A DNA stretch of 64,000 bases from JAGVXH01 sp041649755 (GTDB lineage: Archaea > Nanobdellota > Nanobdellia > Pacearchaeales > GW2011-AR1), in NCBI GenBank assembly GCA_041649755.1, contig JBAZMK010000005.1, positions 17,001 to 81,000 on the forward strand, written 5' to 3'. A model generated the notes under the pieces. It did not search any database, was not told where the DNA came from, and was given only the letters and a program-made list of their open reading frames with translations. Positions 43,381 to 53,046 of the stretch are shown piece by piece. Position 1 is the first letter of the stretch. Each line of letters opens with the position of its first letter. The position numbers and the translations under genes are program-made.

Positions 43381-44058
43381 ATGACTAAGACTATAGCGAG
43401 AATAAAAAAAGAAGGAAAACATTTTGAAATATTAGTAGATTTAGAAGAAGCTTTAAAAGTTGCAAAAGGAGAAAAAAATGCAAATTTAAGCTCGGCAATT
43501 TTAACAGACGCAGTTTTTTACAATCTAAAATCTGGCGAACACGCCTCCGAGGAAGATTTAGAAAAAGCATTTGAAACTACAAATTTTGAAGAAGTAGCAG
43601 AAAAAATAATCAAAACTGGCGAAATAGTGAGAACCACAGAATCAATGAAAGAAGAACAAAACAAAAAATACAAACAAGTCGTAGATTTTCTTTCAAAAAA
43701 CGCAGTCTCTCCAGAAGGGCGCCCATACACTCCTGACAGGATTATGAAAGCCCTAAGCGAGGCTCATGTTAATATAAAAAACAAGCCCATAGAAATACAG
43801 ATAGACGAAATTCTAGAACAACTTTTCAGAGTGCTACCTATAAAAATAGAAAGGAAAAAAGTTCGTCTAACCATCCCTGCAATACACACAGGAAAAGCCT
43901 ACGGAATAGTCAAAGAATTCATAAAAGAAGAAGATTGGAAATCAAACGGAGATTTAGAAGTTGTAGTTGAAATGCCCACTGCAATGATTTTTGATTTCTA
44001 CGATAAGATAAATTCAGCAACTCACGGCTCAGTTTTAAGTGAAGAAATAAAAAATTAA
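43381..44058 (+). CDS. sbds: Ribosome maturation protein SBDS
   Basis: The 225-aa protein has the three SBDS domains: the N-terminal FYSH-like domain (TIARIKKEGKHFEILVDLEE, about residues 3-22), the helical middle domain (YKQVVDFLSKNAVSPEGRPY, about 97-116) and a C-terminal ferredoxin-like domain (HTGKAYGIVKEFIKEEDWKS). It helps release the anti-association factor from the 50S subunit. Slightly shorter than usual but complete. Confidence 0.94.
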   Translation: MTKTIARIKKEGKHFEILVDLEEALKVAKGEKNANLSSAILTDAVFYNLKSGEHASEEDLEKAFETTNFEEVAEKIIKTGEIVRTTESMKEEQNKKYKQVVDFLSKNAVSPEGRPYTPDRIMKALSEAHVNIKNKPIEIQIDEILEQLFRVLPIKIERKKVRLTIPAIHTGKAYGIVKEFIKEEDWKSNGDLEVVVEMPTAMIFDFYDKINSATHGSVLSEEIKN

Positions 44059-44283
44059 TTACTTAGAAGACTTCTTCTTAGATTTATTAGGTTTTTTAGA
44101 ACCTTTCTTTAATTCGTCTTTCAATCTCTCAACTTCTCCCAATAAGGTCGCGTGATTCATACTCAAATGCCTTATTTTCTCATTAAGGTCAGAGAAAACA
44201 TCATTAAGCATTAGTATGTCTTTCTTCACATAACCAAAACTCGCCGAAATGTCCTTCTCAAGCTGTTCAGTAGTTTTTTTCAT
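44059..44283 (-). CDS. Small coiled-coil protein
   Basis: I choose the ATG at 44283 (MKKTTEQLEKDISASFGYVK), because the TATA box GTTTATAAATG overlaps the earlier ATG at 44304 and sits ~25 bp from the later one. The protein is a heptad-like helix with a lysine-rich tail (KKPNKSKKKSSK). Its stop abuts the convergent SBDS stop. Function unknown. Confidence 0.55.
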   Translation of the reverse strand: MKKTTEQLEKDISASFGYVKKDILMLNDVFSDLNEKIRHLSMNHATLLGEVERLKDELKKGSKKPNKSKKKSSK

Positions 44284-44377
44284 ATAAATCCATATTTTCA
44301 ACATTTATAAACTTTTGTAACTTTAAAATTAATACAAAAATTACCAAAACATTTAAACAGATTTTTCAGATAATTTC

Positions 44378-45592
44378 ATGGCAAAATACGAACTTTTAGC
44401 CCCTGTTGGAAATTTCGCAATGCTTCACTCAGCTCTTGAAGCTGGAGCAGACGCGGTATACTTTGGTTTACAAGAGTTCAATATGAGAGATTCTGCAAAA
44501 AACTTCCGCATAAGAAACCTAAACAAAATAAAAAGAATATGCGAAAATTACCCAAAAAAACCGAAAATCTACCTAACCCTCAACACAATAATCTACGATA
44601 AAGAATTAAGAAAAATTGAAGAAATACTAAAAAAAGTAAAAGGAAAAATAGACGCCGTAATATGTTGGGATTTCTCTGTAATAAACCTCTGTAAAAAATA
44701 CAAAATCCCTTTCCATATCTCAACTCAGGCTTCTGTCTCAAATTCGGATTCGGCAAAATTCTTTAAGAACCTCGGAGCAGAAAGAATCGTTCTGGCTCGC
44801 GAACTAAACCTTAAACAAATAAAGAAAATATCTAAAATTATCCCTGTTGAATGTTTCATTCACGGAGCAATGTGCGTCTCTGTATCAGGAAGATGTTTCG
44901 CCTCTCAATTCGTTCATAACCTATCTGCAAACAGAGGAAAATGCGCCCACCCCTGCAGAAGAGAATGGAAAATAACAGACGACACAGGAAATGAACTAAA
45001 ACTCTCAAACAACCGAGTTATGTCTGCTAAAGACCTATGCACTCTCCCCTTCATAGAAAAAATGAAAAAAGCGGGAATAAAGAGCTTCAAAATTGAAGGA
45101 AGAAACCGAAGCCCCGAGTATGTCTCAAAAATCGTCTCAGTCTACAGAAAAGCACTTGACAAAAAACTTTCAACAGAAGAAATCTCAAAATCAATAAAAG
45201 AACTAAAAAAAGTTTACAACAGGGGATTAAGCCCTGGATTCTACATAAGACCACCTACATCAGAAGACTTTTCCTCTTCAGAAAACGGCGAACAAACCGA
45301 AAGTAAAGTCTTCATTGGAAAAATTGAAAAATACTGGCCAAAATCCGAAGCCGCATCTGTAAGAATATTTAATAATGGATTAAAAATTGGAAAAGAAGTC
45401 TACATAATCTCTAAAAATGCGCCTATAAAAAGGACAAAAATAGAGAGTATAGAATTTGAAGGTGAAAAAATCAATGGGGCAAAAAAAGGCGAAAGTGTAG
45501 GAATCAGCCTCCCAAAATGTTTCAAAGGTGATGAAATTTACCTAATTAAAAAGAGCTTACACCTTCCTCAAAACTACTACCCCTATCAATAA
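44378..45592 (+). CDS. Peptidase U32-family protein (RlhA/TrhP-like)
   Basis: The 404-aa protein has the U32 barrel: ELLAPVGNFAMLHSALEAGA at the N-terminus, AVYFGLQEFNMR, the signature ECFIHGAMCVSVSGRCFAS (about residues 165-183) and RGKCAHPCRREW, whose cysteines bind an Fe-S cluster. Bacterial members hydroxylate 23S rRNA or tRNA uridines using prephenate-derived chemistry, which is more likely here than proteolysis. Its 3' end overlaps the convergent PAP2 gene by 36 bp. Confidence 0.88.
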   Translation: MAKYELLAPVGNFAMLHSALEAGADAVYFGLQEFNMRDSAKNFRIRNLNKIKRICENYPKKPKIYLTLNTIIYDKELRKIEEILKKVKGKIDAVICWDFSVINLCKKYKIPFHISTQASVSNSDSAKFFKNLGAERIVLARELNLKQIKKISKIIPVECFIHGAMCVSVSGRCFASQFVHNLSANRGKCAHPCRREWKITDDTGNELKLSNNRVMSAKDLCTLPFIEKMKKAGIKSFKIEGRNRSPEYVSKIVSVYRKALDKKLSTEEISKSIKELKKVYNRGLSPGFYIRPPTSEDFSSSENGEQTESKVFIGKIEKYWPKSEAASVRIFNNGLKIGKEVYIISKNAPIKRTKIESIEFEGEKINGAKKGESVGISLPKCFKGDEIYLIKKSLHLPQNYYPYQ

Positions 45593-46066
45593 AATTAACC
45601 CCCCCAAGACAAGACTAAAAAGGACATCTGTAAACCAATGAACCCTCAAATACATTCTAGAAAAGCTTACAAGAAGGATTAAAAGGATAAATAAGGCATA
45701 AAAACAAGCCTTTGTCTTAATCTCTCTCCCTAATGAAAGCAAATAGACAAAAAGCCCAAAAAACACAACCGAAATAGTAACATGCCCACTAGGAAAAGAA
45801 TAACCAGTAGTTTCAATTAAAGGATTTAAAGGACGAAATTTCATAAAGACTTCCTTAAAAATTGCTACTAAAACTCCTGCCAAAACCAAAGTTCCGGAAA
45901 CAACAAACCCCTTTTTCCACGACTTTTTATAAAAAAAGTAACAGGAGATAAGAACCCCTAAAACTATAAGAAACTCGGGATTAAAGACCTTATCAACAAA
46001 TACGGAAAAATCCGTCAAAAAAGGGCTTTCTAAAGATTCCATAAACAAATTTACTACTCTATCCAT
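45557..46066 (-). CDS. PAP2-family membrane phosphatase
   Basis: I take the ATG at 46066 (MDRVVNLFMESLESPF); a TTG seven codons earlier also opens the frame. The protein has about five membrane helices and the phosphatase motifs: KEVFMKFRP (motif 1), FPSGHVT (motif 2, catalytic His) and SRMYLRVHWFTDV (motif 3). Such enzymes dephosphorylate lipid phosphates such as polyprenyl diphosphate, supplying glycan carriers. Followed closely by a GNAT gene on the same strand. Confidence 0.87.
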   Translation of the reverse strand: MDRVVNLFMESLESPFLTDFSVFVDKVFNPEFLIVLGVLISCYFFYKKSWKKGFVVSGTLVLAGVLVAIFKEVFMKFRPLNPLIETTGYSFPSGHVTISVVFFGLFVYLLSLGREIKTKACFYALFILLILLVSFSRMYLRVHWFTDVLFSLVLGGLILLIGVVVLRKV

Positions 46067-46097
46067 CAACCCCAAAGAATAAAACAATTAATAAACC

Positions 46098-46535
46098 TTA
46101 CTTCAAATATTTCATAACGTGAACCCTCTCAGGGTCTTCCCCTGCTGTCTCAACAAACCCGTTCTTTTTATAAAAACGATGAGCATTCTCCATTATAGGA
46201 TAGGTGCTTAAAATCATCTTTTCATAGCCTTTCTCTCGAGCAAAATTAACTAAATTATCAAGCAACTTCTGAGCAATTCCCCTCCCCTCATAACCTTTCC
46301 TGACATACATTCTTTTCAATCTAACAGTCTTATTATCTATCTTTTTCAAAGCCATAGTCCCGACAACCCTTTTATCAACTTCAACAACTAAAAAAGAGAG
46401 ATAGTCTTTTTTAACTCTGAACTCTTTAAGAAGCTTAAACTGATGAGGGTCCCCATTAAATATATCCCCAAGTACTTCAGAAACCATATTCAGAACTTCC
46501 TGCCTGTCCACGGGTTTATATTTTCTTATTTTCAT
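46098..46535 (-). CDS. GNAT-family N-acetyltransferase
   Basis: The 145-aa acetyltransferase has the acetyl-CoA loop RKGYEGRGIAQKLLDNLVNF (Q/R-x2-G-x-G/A pattern, about residues 79-98) and the C-terminal AHRFYKKNGFVET strand. Substrate unknown; family members acetylate protein N-termini, amines or small metabolites. It lies upstream of the PAP2 gene (31-bp gap), possibly cotranscribed. Confidence 0.85.
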   Translation of the reverse strand: MKIRKYKPVDRQEVLNMVSEVLGDIFNGDPHQFKLLKEFRVKKDYLSFLVVEVDKRVVGTMALKKIDNKTVRLKRMYVRKGYEGRGIAQKLLDNLVNFAREKGYEKMILSTYPIMENAHRFYKKNGFVETAGEDPERVHVMKYLK

Positions 46536-46579
46536 AAAATACTATTACTAATAAGTAATCCCTTTATTTAAGACTTGCG

Positions 46580-47281
46580 CTAATACCTATAAAAAAGAAT
46601 CATCCCGTAATCATCTATCACATAAAGCGTATCCCCTTCATCATTCCAAACACACGAAAAATTCCTTAAAAATAAAGAATCAGCTAAAATTTTCTCTCTA
46701 TAAATATGAGTCGCGTCATCTTTTATCAAAACATCAATATCAAAACTACAACTATTCTTTAAAATAATTTTCTCCCTGTTCGTGCACCTCTCACCCCCTT
46801 CAAAATAAACCAATTTTACTAAATCAACACAGGAAGAATTCCCTGATTTATTCCATATCCCCCTTTCGTTCAAACGAGCAAACTCTTCAGCACCCCTAAG
46901 TTCATTGTAATAATCATCTTTCTCATAGTAATACAAAGAACCAAAACCCCTCCTTAATATCTCTTCATTAACATTTTCCCCGTCATAAAAAACATACGAT
47001 AAAATCCGTCCATATTTATCATAACCGAAACTCTCCAACAACAAAGTCTTATTTTCTATTTTTTCCTTCAAAAACTCCTTAGACTCATTATAAAAAAACA
47101 TTTTTTCTTCAGGAGCATTTATACCCTTAAGCCTAACCCGACCAATATCTGTATCAAAAGTATCACCATCTATTACCCTCACAACAAACACCTCTAAATC
47201 AGAAGAATTATCCTCCACAAGACAATAATAAAACACGCCTGAAACAATAACCAAAAAAAGAACTAATAACTTTCCCAGCAT
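46580..47281 (-). CDS. Membrane-anchored thermonuclease-like protein
   Basis: I prefer the ATG at 47281 (MLGKLLVLFLVIVSGVFYYC), which gives a clean signal/anchor helix and removes a 41-bp overlap with the previous gene. The SNase domain has VRVIDGDTFDTDIGRVRLKG, INAPEE and YDKYGRILSYVF, conserving the catalytic Arg/Asp/Glu pattern. A C-terminal region (NREKIILKNSCSFDIDVL) resembles a lamin-tail-like beta domain. Probably an extracellular nuclease for nucleotide scavenging, fitting a host-dependent lifestyle. Confidence 0.85.
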   Translation of the reverse strand: MLGKLLVLFLVIVSGVFYYCLVEDNSSDLEVFVVRVIDGDTFDTDIGRVRLKGINAPEEKMFFYNESKEFLKEKIENKTLLLESFGYDKYGRILSYVFYDGENVNEEILRRGFGSLYYYEKDDYYNELRGAEEFARLNERGIWNKSGNSSCVDLVKLVYFEGGERCTNREKIILKNSCSFDIDVLIKDDATHIYREKILADSLFLRNFSCVWNDEGDTLYVIDDYGMILFYRY

Positions 47282-47291
47282 TTTGCTAAAA

Positions 47292-48071
47292 CTATCTCTT
47301 CCTTTTAGATTTCTTAGCGAGTTTTCTTTCAAAAATTATAAGAACTGCAAGAACCCCTACAGCACCGACAAAAATAAGCGCTAAAGGAAGCTTATCCAAT
47401 GATAAAAACCTTTCATCTTCTTCATCCTCTAATCCGCCAACTCCCGCAAGACCTGTATAACCCACGAGTTCCTTATTCACCGCACCAACAACATTTCCAG
47501 AACCATAAAGTTGAACATTTTCTCTCCTAAGAGTAGTTTTCCCGTCAGTTACTTCAATATTGTAAGTCCCCTCTGGAGAGACCAACTTTAAAACTTTCTC
47601 CTCACCTACCCCAATATTCTGAACATAAGTGTTCTCATTACTTCCAATTTTTATCTTAAGAGTTTTTGTATACCTGACATTACCAATATTCCTAATTATT
47701 AACTCATCACCCTCAATTTTAAATTCTACCTCAGAATTCTCCCCCACTAAAAAATTCCTCTCTACTTCCACGTCAGAATAACTCGCAGTAATACTCCATA
47801 TCCCGCTCGGAAAATCGCTTTCAACAAGAAACTTGGTTTCTTTATTGGCTGTTGCATTAATCAAAATTTCCTTCTTTTTCAAGGCATCCTGAACAACTAA
47901 AGAAACCACTCCATCAACAAATTTCTCCCCTTCAAGAAGAATTACCTTAAAACTAACTTCCTCCCCTAAAGAATAATCCCCCGCCTTAAGTCCAGATATA
48001 TCAATAGAATACTGGGCAGAGCCAAGACCTACAAGAATAAACACAACAAATGCAAACATAATCTTTCTCAT
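47292..48071 (-). CDS. Exported single-span protein
   Basis: From the ATG at 48071 the protein has a signal peptide (MRKIMFAFVVFILVGLGSAQ), ~200 aa of beta-rich extracellular sequence (FKIEGDELIIRNIGNVRYTK resembles a CARDB/NPCBM-like fold) and a C-terminal anchor helix (LALIFVGAVGVLAVLIIFER) with a basic tail. It lies 10 bp upstream of the anchored nuclease on the same strand, suggesting a cell-surface pair. Confidence 0.7.
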   Translation of the reverse strand: MRKIMFAFVVFILVGLGSAQYSIDISGLKAGDYSLGEEVSFKVILLEGEKFVDGVVSLVVQDALKKKEILINATANKETKFLVESDFPSGIWSITASYSDVEVERNFLVGENSEVEFKIEGDELIIRNIGNVRYTKTLKIKIGSNENTYVQNIGVGEEKVLKLVSPEGTYNIEVTDGKTTLRRENVQLYGSGNVVGAVNKELVGYTGLAGVGGLEDEEDERFLSLDKLPLALIFVGAVGVLAVLIIFERKLAKKSKRKR

Positions 48072-48145
48072 ACAATCTACCATCGTAATTTCTATTTAAA
48101 TGTTTTGATAACAAAATATTTAAATAAGATTAATACTCATTTAAT

Positions 48146-51100
48146 ATGGGAAAAGTCTTTGTAGGTGTAGCGGGTTTCTTAATCTGCTTTCTTTTCATAA
48201 CCGTGATAATTTTAGCAAATTTTACTACTACTGGCTTCGCAATATTTGAACAGTCTTCCGAAGGCAATTTTAATGAAGGAACTTACGAGAATACCCAATG
48301 GAACGGAAGTGCAGTAACTCTTTCGTCTGGTGAAACAAATGGAAATTATACTTCAAAAGTTTTCGACGCAGGTCTAAATGTAAATTGGAATAATATTTCA
48401 TGGGTTTCTGGAAAATACTCTGAATTACCAAACAATCAAGAAAACGATGGAAATGTAAACATGGCTAACAATTTCCTATTATTACACCTAAACGAAGACT
48501 ATTTAGATTACTCGGGTAATGAAAACCATGGAGAAAGCGTAGGAGGGCTTACTTTCGGAGAAGGGGTATTTGGAGAGGCAACAATAATAGATGGGAGTAA
48601 TGAGTATATATCTGTCACAAATGATGGCTTGAGCTTCACAAATAGTTATAGCATTGAATTTTGGATAAAACCTTCTGCCTCTGCTTCACAATGGAGCACA
48701 ATGGTAGAAAGAACAAACCAATTTATCTTTGACCTAATAGCTGGAGACAAAGTTCGAGTCCAGGGAACTGGCTATTCAAATTTAGATTCAAGTATAAGTA
48801 TCCCTCGTGAAAAATGGAATCACATAGTTTTTACCCTTTACGACACCCCTACTGGAAATGACATCCTCAAACTCTATTTAAACGGGCAAATAGTCGGAAC
48901 CATAGGTCCTGCCTGGGGAACACCCGCAAGTTCAAGTGCCCCCTTAAAAATTGGTGGAATAGGAGGAACTAACTATGTCGCAGGAATCTATGATGAATTC
49001 GCAAGTTATTCCAGAGTACTCTCAGAAGACGAAGTAAAAGAAAGATACAAAAGAGGAATTATGAAATTAGAGGTTTCAGCAAGAAGCTGTGATGACTCCC
49101 AATGTTCTGGAGAAAGCTGGACAAATTTAGAAACAGCATCGCCTCAAAATCTAACAATAGACGAAAATCGATACTTTCAATATAGATTCAACTTTAAAAC
49201 TGGAAACTCAAGCTACTCTCCTTTCCTTTCCGAAGTAACAATTGATTATACCCCGTTAAGCTCCTCTCCCTTCATTAACATAATTTCTCCAACAAATACA
49301 AACTATCCTTACAACGAACTAATCTATCTTAACTACTCTGTATATGACTTAGACGAAGACCTAGAATCTTGTTGGTATACTTTAGATTCTGAACAGCCAG
49401 TAATTCTGAACAATTGCGAAAACACAAGCTTCTACACGGAAGAAGGAACACACACCCTCACCCTTTACGCAAATGATACCCTAGGAGCAGAATCATCTTC
49501 AAATGTTTCCTTTAACTCAATAAATACTGCCCCCACCATAACATTAGTTGAACCTTCCAATGGAACAACTTATGGTTATAACGAGTCCATAGAATTAAGA
49601 TTCTTAATAGAAGACGCCGAATCTGACACTGACTCTTGTTGGTATATTATAAATGGAGGAGAAAACGAATATATAGAAAACTGCGAAAACACAACTTTCA
49701 GCGTTCCGGGGAACGAAGAATATCTTCTCCTAATCTATATAAATGATAGCCTCAACGAACAAGACTCCGACGCCGTACTTTTCTCAGTAAGTTTGGGAGC
49801 ACCAACAATTACGGTACACTCTCCAATTGATGGAGAATACCTAAATCATAGCGAAGTAGAATTCTCATATACCCCTACCGATATAGACTTGGAATCCTGT
49901 ATGCTCTGGGGAGACTTTGATGGAGAATTTAAAGTCAACCAAACAAAATACATAGGTGTTGGAGGGAGTGGCTTAGAAGATAAATTCACCCTAACACTTA
50001 CAGACGGAGTCTATAACTGGAATATAAAATGCAATGATTCTGAAGGAAACTCTGCGTTTAATGGAAATAAAACTCTATACATAGACGCCACATCTCCAAA
50101 AATATCTATTTCAGAACCAATAGGAACAAAAAAATCAAGAACAGCGATTCCTCTGACAACCTCTGTCATAGATAATTCCCCAACAACCTGCCTATATAAC
50201 ATTTACAGAGGTCAAAATATAGAAATCCAGAATACCTCTATCAATTGTTCTGGAAGCTCCTCTTTCAGTGTAACTGTAGACGCCGACTTTGTTCTAAACT
50301 TTTACTCCAACGACTCTGCAGGAAATTCAAACTATAGTGTCTCAAATTTCAAGGTTGACACCTCAACAACAACTATTCCTGAACAGCCATCAGGAGGAGG
50401 TTCTGGAGGAGGAAGTATTTTAGTCACTTCTGCACCTTCAAAGCTAAAAATTACTCCGGTTAATATAATTGTCATGCTTGGAGAAGAAAGAAGTCTTCAG
50501 GTAAGTGTAAAAAACGAAGGCAGAACTTCTGCAAACAAATGCAGGTTAATTGCAAACGAAAATTATTCTGATTACATAGAATCTAAAGATATAAAAAACA
50601 TAGGAGTAGGAGAGATTGTTGAATTCCCTCTGTTGCTAAAAGTTTTGGACAAAGAAATAAAAAATATGAATCTATCTATTGTCTGCCTTGAAAATGTTTC
50701 TGGTAAAGTTCCTCTTTCAATAAACATTTTAGAAAACAAATTAAATACAATCATAAAAGAAATAACTATAGACTCAAACGAACTCCTGATAAAATATGAA
50801 ATCGCAACGAACATAGATTCCGTTGAAGAAGTTTACTTTAGAATTTTAAGTTCATTGGGAGAACCTGTAAAAGAAATCTTAGAGAATATTAATTTAAAAT
50901 CCAACGAACCTTATTTAGGAGAAATCAAAATTCCTCTTTCAGGAATAAACGAAGGAGTATTGAAAATATCCGTAACAGACAAAAACAAAGAGGAAATTTT
51001 CATAGAAGAAGAGTTTATCTATGAAAGAAAAAATAGTTTGTTTACAGGCAATGTTATTCTTGAACAAATAAGCAGATTCTCTTATGTAATCGTTATCCTT

Positions 51101-51169
51101 CTGGTCTTCTTAATTTTAGCTATAGTTTTAGTAAAAAGAATTTTAAAGCTAAAAAAAATCTTAAAATAA
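48146..51169 (+). CDS. Large cell-surface adhesin-like protein with LamG and Ig-like repeats
   Basis: The 1007-aa surface protein has an N-terminal anchor/signal helix (about 4-30), a LamG/concanavalin-like domain (about 105-305: NHIVFTLYDTPTGNDILKLY) and then Ig-like repeats, each with CWYTL/CWYII and ENCENTTF-type cysteines (about 375-640). A Gly/Ser linker (about 750-760), another beta domain and a C-terminal membrane helix with basic tail (about 970-1007) follow. Many N-x-S/T sites suggest glycosylation. It is divergent from the exported-protein pair. Likely adhesion to other cells or substrates. Confidence 0.82.
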   Translation: MGKVFVGVAGFLICFLFITVIILANFTTTGFAIFEQSSEGNFNEGTYENTQWNGSAVTLSSGETNGNYTSKVFDAGLNVNWNNISWVSGKYSELPNNQENDGNVNMANNFLLLHLNEDYLDYSGNENHGESVGGLTFGEGVFGEATIIDGSNEYISVTNDGLSFTNSYSIEFWIKPSASASQWSTMVERTNQFIFDLIAGDKVRVQGTGYSNLDSSISIPREKWNHIVFTLYDTPTGNDILKLYLNGQIVGTIGPAWGTPASSSAPLKIGGIGGTNYVAGIYDEFASYSRVLSEDEVKERYKRGIMKLEVSARSCDDSQCSGESWTNLETASPQNLTIDENRYFQYRFNFKTGNSSYSPFLSEVTIDYTPLSSSPFINIISPTNTNYPYNELIYLNYSVYDLDEDLESCWYTLDSEQPVILNNCENTSFYTEEGTHTLTLYANDTLGAESSSNVSFNSINTAPTITLVEPSNGTTYGYNESIELRFLIEDAESDTDSCWYIINGGENEYIENCENTTFSVPGNEEYLLLIYINDSLNEQDSDAVLFSVSLGAPTITVHSPIDGEYLNHSEVEFSYTPTDIDLESCMLWGDFDGEFKVNQTKYIGVGGSGLEDKFTLTLTDGVYNWNIKCNDSEGNSAFNGNKTLYIDATSPKISISEPIGTKKSRTAIPLTTSVIDNSPTTCLYNIYRGQNIEIQNTSINCSGSSSFSVTVDADFVLNFYSNDSAGNSNYSVSNFKVDTSTTTIPEQPSGGGSGGGSILVTSAPSKLKITPVNIIVMLGEERSLQVSVKNEGRTSANKCRLIANENYSDYIESKDIKNIGVGEIVEFPLLLKVLDKEIKNMNLSIVCLENVSGKVPLSINILENKLNTIIKEITIDSNELLIKYEIATNIDSVEEVYFRILSSLGEPVKEILENINLKSNEPYLGEIKIPLSGINEGVLKISVTDKNKEEIFIEEEFIYERKNSLFTGNVILEQISRFSYVIVILLVFLILAIVLVKRILKLKKILK

Positions 51170-51205
51170 CCAGTAAATTCTTAAACTACCTGCTTGTCTA
51201 ATTAT

Positions 51206-52051
51206 ATGGTTCGCATTCGTTATAGTTTTGGTTCAAGACACACGGGTAAAATAAAAAATATAGCTAAACAAAGAAAAGAATTCCCTGAAATCGTAAATGA
51301 AGTAATCAGAATATCTGACATTATTTTGGAGGTTCTGGATTGTCGTTTCATAAACAAAACAAGAAACCTTGCTCTTGAAGAATGTGTCAAGTGGATGAAT
51401 AAAAAAATAATTTTTGTTTTAAACAAAGCAGATTTGGTAGAGATAAACGAAATTAAAAAAAGCATTAAAAAAGAAATTAAACCTTTTGTCTTTGTCTCTT
51501 CAAAAAATGGTTACGGCGCAAAAGACCTCAGAAACAAGATAAAAATTGAGGCGAAAAGGATAAAAATAGATAACAAAGAAAGAATTCAGATTGGAATTAT
51601 AGGATACCCCAATACTGGAAAAAGTTCGCTAATCAATCTTTTAGCCAGAAAAGGAAGTGCAAAAATTTCAAAACAGGCAGGATTTACAAAAGGAATACAA
51701 AAAATCAGATTTACAAAAGACATTTTGCTTCTAGACACCCCTGGAGTAATCCCTAACGAAGAATATTCTGCATCACAGGAAAAAATAATAAAACACACCG
51801 AAGTCGGAGCAAGAACTTTTAGCGACGTAAAAAACCCTGAAGAAGTCGTTGCTCACCTGATAAAAGATAATCTCAAAGTTATTGAAAAGTTTTATAATAT
51901 TAATTCTTCGGGCGACCCCGAAAAACTAATTGAAGAAATCGGAAAAAAGAAAAATCTTCTAAGGAAAAAAGGTGAAGTAGACACAGACAGAACTTCACGA
52001 AAAATTTTAAGAGACTGGCAGGAAGGAAAAATCACCCCCTCATTAGATTAA
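51206..52051 (+). CDS. Circularly permuted YlqF/RbgA-like GTPase
   Basis: I choose the ATG at 51206 (MVRIRYSFGSRHTGKIKN); a TTG four codons upstream also opens the frame. GTPase motifs occur in permuted order: G4 LNKADLVE (about residue 73), G5 VSSKNGYG, then G1 GYPNTGKSSLINLLARKG (about 134-151), G2 GFTKG and G3 LDTPGV. This order is diagnostic for the YlqF/MTG1 family, which acts in large-subunit assembly. It ends 20 bp inside the convergent hypothetical gene. Confidence 0.9.
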   Translation: MVRIRYSFGSRHTGKIKNIAKQRKEFPEIVNEVIRISDIILEVLDCRFINKTRNLALEECVKWMNKKIIFVLNKADLVEINEIKKSIKKEIKPFVFVSSKNGYGAKDLRNKIKIEAKRIKIDNKERIQIGIIGYPNTGKSSLINLLARKGSAKISKQAGFTKGIQKIRFTKDILLLDTPGVIPNEEYSASQEKIIKHTEVGARTFSDVKNPEEVVAHLIKDNLKVIEKFYNINSSGDPEKLIEEIGKKKNLLRKKGEVDTDRTSRKILRDWQEGKITPSLD

Positions 52052-52574
52052 GATAATGGGTAACACTCCCTTTCCCCCTCATAACAAAAGATTCAAAAAA
52101 TAAATTAGCAAGAAAAGTCAACTCACTTACATTTTCTATAAAACTCTCTTTTTTAGCCACATTTCTTGGAATAAGCCCTTCTGTTCCACAAAAAACTCTA
52201 AAAAAACCACCCCTCTCTTCTCTACCACTCTCAGCACCATAAATATAAAAATCATGTCCTATTACTCCAATACGAACCTCCTCTTCCCTTAAACACAAAA
52301 GCTCCAAATCAGGTTTTTCTTCCTTTAATCTTCCCACAAAATAAGGAATATAGGGAAGAATCTCTATAGGCTCTTCCTCAGAATAAAGTGAAATATTCAT
52401 AGCATAAACCATTCCTGAAAGGATTATCTCTGAACTAATTACGCGACTCGAATCCACGGGAGAAGAATCTGAAAAAGTGACAATCTTGCTGGGAAACTTA
52501 TCATCAAGATATCTGCAACTCCTTTCTAGAACATTAAATAAATTATGAGGTTCCGCAATTTCTACCCCTTTCAT
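52032..52574 (-). CDS. Hypothetical protein (180 aa)
   Basis: A soluble protein with mixed alpha/beta pattern (EIAEPHNLFNVLERSCRYLD near the N-terminus; RGGFFRVFCGTEGLIPRNVA near residue 125). No catalytic motif, signal or membrane helix seen. It is convergent with the YlqF-like gene and has AT-rich upstream DNA. Family not recognised. Confidence 0.55.
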   Translation of the reverse strand: MKGVEIAEPHNLFNVLERSCRYLDDKFPSKIVTFSDSSPVDSSRVISSEIILSGMVYAMNISLYSEEEPIEILPYIPYFVGRLKEEKPDLELLCLREEEVRIGVIGHDFYIYGAESGREERGGFFRVFCGTEGLIPRNVAKKESFIENVSELTFLANLFFESFVMRGKGSVTHYLNLMRG

Positions 52575-52693
52575 AAGTATACTAATAATTTAGGTTTCTT
52601 AAAAATTCTTATATTACAAAATATACTTCTTTTAATAATCTATATTCAAAAAGCCCTACTATTTATAAAAAACTAAGAAAAAAGGATATAAAA

Positions 52694-52837
52694 TTATATT
52701 ATTATTTTGTGACCCTCGCCAAACCTTTCCCAAATTGCGTTTGGGTATCTCTGAAACAAGGTCCGCCTGATTTCGTCCGCTTCACGGCTGAAATCATCAT
52801 TTAAGTTTTCATCTTTTACAGTTAATTCAATTTCCAT
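52694..52837 (-). CDS. Small protein with strong ribosome site (47 aa)
   Basis: The ORF from ATG at 52837 encodes a 47-aa charged peptide (NLNDDFSREADEIRRTLFQR, about residues 11-30; then YPNAIWERFGEG). GGAGGTG lies 5 bp before the start, and a TATA box (CTATATAAAG, about 52871-52880) lies further upstream, so both transcription and translation signals are present. Too short to classify. Confidence 0.55.
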   Translation of the reverse strand: MEIELTVKDENLNDDFSREADEIRRTLFQRYPNAIWERFGEGHKIII

Positions 52838-53046
52838 TTTCACCTCCTTACTAAACAAAAGAAATTTACTTTATATAGAAATATGAATCTTGAAATATAT
52901 TTGAAATTATAGTTTTATTTATATAGTAATTGACTTGTAAGTAGTGTTGGATAATTTTAAAGTGGTGTCTGGCTGTTTTTGGTGAAGACTTCAAACAAAA
53001 TTGAACTTATCAAATTATTTATATAGGCAAAAAGATTAATTAATAA

